From Nocardioides cavernae (GTDB lineage Bacteria; Actinomycetota; Actinomycetes; Propionibacteriales; Nocardioidaceae), in NCBI RefSeq assembly GCF_016907475.1, contig NZ_JAFBCA010000001.1, positions 4,030,001-4,094,000 on the forward strand: a stretch of 64,000 nt of DNA, read 5' to 3'. Below the pieces are notes generated by a model, which saw only the letters and a list, made by a program, of their open reading frames with translations, had not been told where the DNA came from and made no database searches. Below are positions 60,090-64,000 of this stretch, piece by piece. A program made the position numbers and the translations under genes. How positions within the stretch are numbered: the first letter of the stretch is position 1; the number at the start of each line of letters is the position of its first letter.

Positions 60090-60662
60090 TCAGCCCGTCA
60101 CCACGTCGATGTGGACGGGCGTCGGGTTGGTCAGGGCGTCGTAGACGGCCGAGCGACGGCGGGACTGGTCGACGATGTCGCGCAGGGTGGCCTCGTCGGC
60201 GTCGCCCTCGATGCGGAACGTGACCTTGATCTGCTCGTAGCCGTTGCGGACGGCGCCGCCCGAGAGCCCGAGGATCCCGAGCAGGTCGATGTCGCCCGTG
60301 ACGGACGACGAGACGTGCGTGAGCCGGACCCCGCGGGCCGCCGCGATGTTGGCGATGCCGGAGGTCAGGCAGGCCGCGATGGCGTGCAGCAGGTACTCGA
60401 TCGGCGTCGGACCGACGTCCGTGCCGACGAGCACGGCCGGGTGGTCGGACTCGACCACGGTGTCCTGCGCGTGCCGCATCTCCTGCATGGCGCCGTAGAA
60501 GCCGGCGAACGTCGAGCGGCTGTGGGTCCCGGACACCCAGGTGTTGGTGGCCCGGAACTGGAACTCCGCGATCTCGTTCGTCTGCTTCACGGCGTCACGC
60601 GTGCCGAAGAGCGTCGGGACGTCGACCCCGTTGAGGGGCGCCTTCTCGGTGGTGGTGCTCAT
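60090..60662 (-). CDS. OsmC family protein
   Basis: The 190-aa product has an OsmC fold: TPIEYLLHAIAACLTSGIANIAAARGVRLTHVSSSVTGDIDLLGILGL, with the second conserved cysteine in AACLTS. The first catalytic cysteine of Ohr/OsmC enzymes is not evident, so peroxidase activity is uncertain. The SD AGGAGAAG precedes ATG 60662, which overlaps the MaoC stop (ATGA). Confidence 0.87.
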   Translation of the reverse strand: MSTTTEKAPLNGVDVPTLFGTRDAVKQTNEIAEFQFRATNTWVSGTHSRSTFAGFYGAMQEMRHAQDTVVESDHPAVLVGTDVGPTPIEYLLHAIAACLTSGIANIAAARGVRLTHVSSSVTGDIDLLGILGLSGGAVRNGYEQIKVTFRIEGDADEATLRDIVDQSRRRSAVYDALTNPTPVHIDVVTG

Positions 60663-61135
60663 GCGATCTTCTCCTGTGTCGGTGCCGGGGACCCGGCGTG
60701 TGGGTGGGTGATGGGTGAGGTGGCGGCGCCGACCACGGGGTCGCGCCAGACGACGGCGGTGCCGTCGAGGACGAGCACGTCGTCCTGGTTCGTGATGCTC
60801 GTCGCGAGCGTGGTGACCGGCTTGTCGTCGCGGACCGCGGTGACGACCGCCGTCGCCGTGAGGACGTCGCCGGGCCGGACGGGCGCGAGGAAGCGCCACG
60901 AGACCTCGAGGAACACGCTCCCCGGGCCGGGCAGCTGCTCGGCGACGAGCGCGTTGAGCAGCCCGGAGGTCACCCCGCCCTGCACGACGATGCCGCCGAA
61001 GCGGGAGCGCGCGGCGAGGTCCTCGTCGTAGTGGACGGGGTTGCGGTCACCGCTGATCGCGGTGAAGAGCTCGATGTCACGACGGGTGACGGCCCTGGTG
61101 CGTCGGGCTGAGGCGCCGACCTGGTTGCTGGTCAT
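60659..61135 (-). CDS. MaoC-like (R)-specific enoyl-CoA hydratase domain protein
   Basis: The 158-aa product is a hot-dog fold hydratase: ITRRDIELFTAISGDRNPVHYDEDLAARSRFGGIVVQGGVTSGLLN (the Asp-x4-His hydratase motif is DRNPVH) and FLAPVRPGDVLTATAVV. It should add or remove water on a 2-enoyl-CoA or acyl-carrier-linked substrate. It heads the minus-strand operon and its start lies next to the SARP-like operator. Confidence 0.88.
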   Translation of the reverse strand: MTSNQVGASARRTRAVTRRDIELFTAISGDRNPVHYDEDLAARSRFGGIVVQGGVTSGLLNALVAEQLPGPGSVFLEVSWRFLAPVRPGDVLTATAVVTAVRDDKPVTTLATSITNQDDVLVLDGTAVVWRDPVVGAATSPITHPHAGSPAPTQEKIA

Positions 61136-61139
61136 GGCG

Positions 61140-61239
61140 CCGAGGTTGGTCGGTGGACCTTCCCCCGGCCTTCCGGATTCCTTCCCCGGGCCGGAACGGG
61201 CTGCGGAAGGGCGCCGGAAGGACGTCGGACCAACCTCGG
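61140..61239. promoter_or_regulatory. Symmetric SARP-like operator in the divergent MaoC / 53-aa gene promoter
   Basis: CCTTCC occurs at 61158, 61169 and 61180, exactly 11 bp apart. The reverse complement GGAAGG occurs at 61205 and 61216, again 11 bp apart, with weaker CGGAAC (61192) and CGGACC (61226) in phase or nearly so. Outer arms CCGAGGTTGGTC (61140-61151) and GACCAACCTCGG (61228-61239) are perfect complements, each 6 nt from its repeat group. Phased 11-bp direct repeats are the known SARP target form. Confidence 0.75.
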
Positions 61240-61272
61240 ACCACTCAGTCCACACCGACCAAGGAGCCGCTC

Positions 61273-61434
61273 ATGCACCACTCGCTCACCACCGTCCTCG
61301 CCACCTCACGCGAACAGGAGCTGCGCACCGTCGTACGCCGCCCCGACCGCCTGATGGCACGCGTGCTCGAGCTCCAGGCGCACCCGCCGACGAGCCGTCG
61401 CACGCTCCGCTCGCTCCACACCACCCGTTCCTGA
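61273..61434 (+). CDS. Hypothetical 53-aa protein
   Basis: ATG 61273 follows AAGGAG with a 6-nt gap. The product is basic and helical: SLTTVLATSREQELRTVVRRPDRLMARVLELQ and a tail with several Arg and Ser. No family is recognised. It is first in a plus-strand pair with the GNAT gene, 12 bp apart, and lies directly downstream of the SARP-like operator. Confidence 0.6.
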   Translation: MHHSLTTVLATSREQELRTVVRRPDRLMARVLELQAHPPTSRRTLRSLHTTRS

Positions 61435-61446
61435 AGGAGACACCTC

Positions 61447-62130
61447 ATGACCTGCAGCACCACCATGGCCGCCCCCCGCACCGCCACGCCCACCGCGGCG
61501 CCCACCACCGGCGCAGCGGGCGGGCGGGCGGTCCACCCGGTCCACGTCCACGTCCACGTCCGGCTCCGTGACGGCGGGTCCGTCCTGCTCCGCCCGCTCG
61601 TCGGCGGTGAGGTCGCCGTCCTGGAGACGGTGTTCGAGGGGTTGTCCACGCGGTCGCGCAGACAGCGGTTCCTCGTCCCGATGCCGCGGCTCCCGAGCGG
61701 TCACCGCCGCGCCCTCGCCGACGTCGACGGCCAGCGGCACGTCGCCTGGGTGGCGCTCGTCGACGGGGTGCCTGTGGGCATCTGCCGCTACGTGACGACG
61801 GCCCCCGACGCCGCGGAGCTGGCCTTCGAGGTGGTCGACGCCCAGCAGGGCCGGGGCATCGCCTCCGCGCTGGTCGACGCCGTCACGACGGTCGCCCGGT
61901 CCCGCGGCATCACGTGGATCGAGGCGAGCGTCGAGTCCGGCAACCTCGCGTCGGAGGCCGTGCTGGCTCGCGTCGGCATCGAGCTCTTCCTGTCCGACGG
62001 CCTGCTCGAGGGCCGCGGCGAGCTCCGTCCGGCCCCGTCACGGTCGCTGGTCAACCAGCGCGCCGTGCTGGCCCTCGCGGGTCAGTCGGCGAGCAGCTCC
62101 TCGACCGCAGCGGCGACCTCGAGCAGCTGA
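61447..62130 (+). CDS. GNAT family N-acetyltransferase
   Basis: The 227-aa product has a low-complexity Ala/Thr/His-rich head of about 40 residues, then a GNAT domain with LRPLVGGEVAVLETVFEGLS, AWVALVDGVPVGICRYV and the CoA-binding ELAFEVVDAQQGRGIASALVDAV. It looks like the acetyltransferases that sit in protein-acylation or small-molecule pathways; the target is unknown. SD GAAGGAGA precedes ATG 61447. Its 3' end overlaps the convergent amidase gene by 49 bp. Confidence 0.85.
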   Translation: MTCSTTMAAPRTATPTAAPTTGAAGGRAVHPVHVHVHVRLRDGGSVLLRPLVGGEVAVLETVFEGLSTRSRRQRFLVPMPRLPSGHRRALADVDGQRHVAWVALVDGVPVGICRYVTTAPDAAELAFEVVDAQQGRGIASALVDAVTTVARSRGITWIEASVESGNLASEAVLARVGIELFLSDGLLEGRGELRPAPSRSLVNQRAVLALAGQSASSSSTAAATSSS

Positions 62131-63476
62131 CGGTCGGCTCCGTGCCGGGCGACCAGCTGGACGCCGACGGGAAGGCCGTCGGCGGTGCGCCCGGCGGGCA
62201 CGGAGATCGCCGGGCAGCCGGTGACGGTGATGAAGTAGGCCGAGCGCATCCAAGCGAGGTAGTCGGGCATCTGCTGCCCGTTGATCGTCTCGGGGAACTC
62301 CTGCTCGACCGGGAACGGCGGCACCTGCGAGGTCGGCAGCAGCAGCACGTCGTGCCCGCCGAAGAAGATCCGCATGGTCTCCGACAGCGAGGTGCGCTGC
62401 GTGTAGGCGCGGGCCACGTCGGCGCCGGTCAGCGGCTCCCCGGCGCGGATGTTGGCCTCCAGCGACGCCTTGAACGAGGTGGGGTGCTCGGCGAGCAGCC
62501 GCCCGAGCTTGGCCTGGAAGTGCCAGGCGCGCAGCGTGCGGAAGGTGTCGTCGGCCAGGGACAGGTCGGGGTGGGCCTCGGCCACCGACGCTCCCGCGTC
62601 GGAGAGCCGCGCCGCGGTCGCACGTACGACGTCCGCGACCTCGTGGTCCACCACCAGAGAGCCGCCGAGGTCCACCGAGCACGCCACCCGCAGCCCGGCA
62701 AGGCGTGCGGACGCGAGCGGCGGGGCGAACGACGCACCGGGATCACCCAGCGCGAGCGGCGCCCGTGGGTCGGGACCGGCGAGCACCGACAGCAGCAGGG
62801 CGAGGTCGCCGACGTTGCGGGCCATCGGACCGCCGACGGACGTGCTCTCCCACTGGTTGTAGAGCGGCCACTCCGGCACCCGGCCGAGCGAGGGCCGCAT
62901 GCCCACGACGCCGCAGAACGACGCCGGGTTGCGCAGGGAGCCGCCCATGTCGGAGCCGTCGGCCAGCGGCACCATCCCGGACGCGAGCGCGCACGCCGCT
63001 CCCCCGCTCGACCCGCCCGCGGATCGCGACGGGTCGACCGGGTTGCGGGTGACGCCGAAGACGGTGTTGAACGTGTGGGACCCGGCCGCGAACTCCGGCA
63101 CGTTGGTCTTGCCGACGAACACCGCGCCCGCGCTGCGGACCCGCTCGACGAGAAGGTCGTCGTGGTCGGCGACGGCGTCGGCGAAGATCGGCGAGCCGTA
63201 GGTCGTGCGCCACCCCTTCAGCGCGTGGGTGTCCTTCACCGCGAAGGGCAGCCCGTGCAGCGGACCCACCTCCTCGCCCGAGGCCTGCGCCTGGTCGGCG
63301 ACGGCCGCCCAGGCACGGGCGCGCTCGGCGTCGAGGGAGACGATCGCGTTGAGCTCGGGGTTGCGCTCCTCGATCCGGTCGAGGTGCAGCTCGAGGAGCT
63401 CGGTCGCCGAGATCTCCCCGGACCGTACGGCGGCGGCCTGGGCGCGTGCGGTGGAGTCGACCGTCAGACCGGTCAC
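62082..63476 (-). CDS. Amidase (amidase signature family)
   Basis: The 464-aa product has the Ser-cisSer-Lys triad of the amidase signature family: Lys in PFAVKDTHALKGW and the serines in SAGGSSGGAACALASGMVPLADGSDMGGSLRNPASFCGVVGMRPS. It hydrolyses an amide to acid and ammonia; the substrate is unknown. The GTG start overlaps the stop of the CoxG-like gene (GTGA). Confidence 0.94.
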   Translation of the reverse strand: MTGLTVDSTARAQAAAVRSGEISATELLELHLDRIEERNPELNAIVSLDAERARAWAAVADQAQASGEEVGPLHGLPFAVKDTHALKGWRTTYGSPIFADAVADHDDLLVERVRSAGAVFVGKTNVPEFAAGSHTFNTVFGVTRNPVDPSRSAGGSSGGAACALASGMVPLADGSDMGGSLRNPASFCGVVGMRPSLGRVPEWPLYNQWESTSVGGPMARNVGDLALLLSVLAGPDPRAPLALGDPGASFAPPLASARLAGLRVACSVDLGGSLVVDHEVADVVRATAARLSDAGASVAEAHPDLSLADDTFRTLRAWHFQAKLGRLLAEHPTSFKASLEANIRAGEPLTGADVARAYTQRTSLSETMRIFFGGHDVLLLPTSQVPPFPVEQEFPETINGQQMPDYLAWMRSAYFITVTGCPAISVPAGRTADGLPVGVQLVARHGADRQLLEVAAAVEELLAD

Positions 63477-64000
63477 CGGCGACGTCCCAGGAGCACGCCG
63501 AGCGCGACGAGGCCCGCGCCGACGGCCACACCGAGGAGGAAGTCCTGCTGGGAGCCGGCACCTGCGAGGGACGACGGCTTGGCAGGAGCGGTGAAGACCT
63601 GCCCACCACCGGCCGGTGCGTCAGCACCGCTGGTCGAGGAAGGCACGCTCGCGCCTGTCACGAGACCCGCCTCGGCCGGTCCGCCCGCGATCGCCTTCTC
63701 GACGTTGCCGAAGAACTCCGCGGCCATCCGTCGCGAGACCGAGGTCAGCATCCGCTGGCCGACGCCGCCGACCATGCCGCCGACGACCGCGTCGGCGTCG
63801 TAGAAGAGCGTGGTGGTGCCGTCGGGGTTGCCCTCGAAGCGGACGGCCACGTCGGCTCCGACGGTGCCGGGGGCGCCGGCACCCTGCAGGTTCATCTTCA
63901 GCGACTTGTGCGGTGTCAGGTCGCTGAGCTTGCACGTGCCGGCGTAGGTGCCGCGGATGCTCGCGACCCCGGCGGTGACGGTCATGTCGTAGGTGTTGTC
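63473..64000 (-). CDS. CoxG-like SRPBCC family protein with C-terminal membrane anchor (5' end beyond the window)
   Basis: The frame is open to the right edge, so about 175 C-terminal residues are visible. The part seen has GVASIRGTYAGTCKLSDLTPHKSLKMNLQGAGAPGTVGADVAVRF and VVGGMVGGVGQRMLTSVSRRMAAEFFGNVE, as in CoxG (carbon monoxide dehydrogenase subunit G) SRPBCC proteins. A Ser/Pro/Ala linker and a TM helix (FLLGVAVGAGLVALGVLLGRRR) follow. CoxG recruits xanthine-oxidase-family dehydrogenases to the membrane. The ATG at 63985 is internal. Confidence 0.88.
   Translation of the reverse strand, partial: DNTYDMTVTAGVASIRGTYAGTCKLSDLTPHKSLKMNLQGAGAPGTVGADVAVRFEGNPDGTTTLFYDADAVVGGMVGGVGQRMLTSVSRRMAAEFFGNVEKAIAGGPAEAGLVTGASVPSSTSGADAPAGGGQVFTAPAKPSSLAGAGSQQDFLLGVAVGAGLVALGVLLGRRR

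Overview
The window is high-GC DNA from an actinobacterium, most likely a Nocardioides-like member of the Propionibacteriales. The evidence is strong G/C codon bias, many overlapping ATGA/GTGA gene junctions, many GTG starts, WhiB7, AdnAB, mycoredoxin, UPF0182 and PPA1309 family genes, and many genes that look leaderless (a TANNNT-like -10 hexamer 6 or 7 nt before the start codon). I see no insertion sequence, prophage, CRISPR array or rRNA. One tRNA, initiator tRNA-fMet, is present. The genus is inferred, not proven.

Left part (1-14.2 kb). This is a mosaic of metabolic and stress genes: a truncated phosphotransferase, a racemase, a GNAT acetyltransferase, an unusual fusion of an FAD/NAD(P)-binding module to a TTC38-like helical repeat domain with a coupled 47-aa ORF, a desaturase plus glutamate-cysteine ligase pair, a histone-H1-like protein with PTDR and Lys/Ala repeats, a DUF2200 protein, a LysR/EamA divergent pair, a secreted M28 peptidase, and a ClC channel followed by a YtrA-type GntR regulator and a membrane protein. 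A palindromic operator overlaps the GntR start.

Core part (14.3-39.8 kb). This resembles the conserved mycobacterial Rv3193c-Rv3202c neighbourhood: UPF0182, PPA1309 family, PDZ/Lon-like protease, DUF2342 metalloprotease, a cyclodehydratase-like protein, whiB7, uvrD2, mycoredoxin, nudC, adnB and adnA. Genes interleaved here include MoaE, a NUDIX hydrolase, a frameshifted YgjP-like metallopeptidase, a PHP-domain protein, an enoyl-CoA hydratase, an orphan zinc metallochaperone (AztD-like) under two Zur boxes, and deoD. The whiB7 leader carries an uninterrupted attenuation circuit: promoter with an AT-rich box, a 63-codon leader ORF with a strong SD, a terminator, and a nested antiterminator that can form with the last leader codons. 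Three tandem ~135-bp non-coding repeats lie between deoD and the adnB end.

Right part (39.9-64 kb). In order: carbamate kinase with a ring-opening amidohydrolase; an operon of SPFH-like, TrkA-C and ArsB/NhaD-type proteins next to a NarL-type two-component system; a three-gene operon of truncated haemoglobin, a LanC-like protein with a Cys-Cys zinc motif, and a methyltransferase; a hydantoinase A/B operon with twin palindromic operators; and a cluster with a SARP/AfsR-type regulator, two flavoproteins, OsmC and MaoC proteins, and divergent small-protein and GNAT genes. The divergent promoter of that cluster holds 11-bp-phased direct repeats in an overall inverted arrangement, the layout expected of SARP operators. 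An amidase and a CoxG-like gene run off the right edge.
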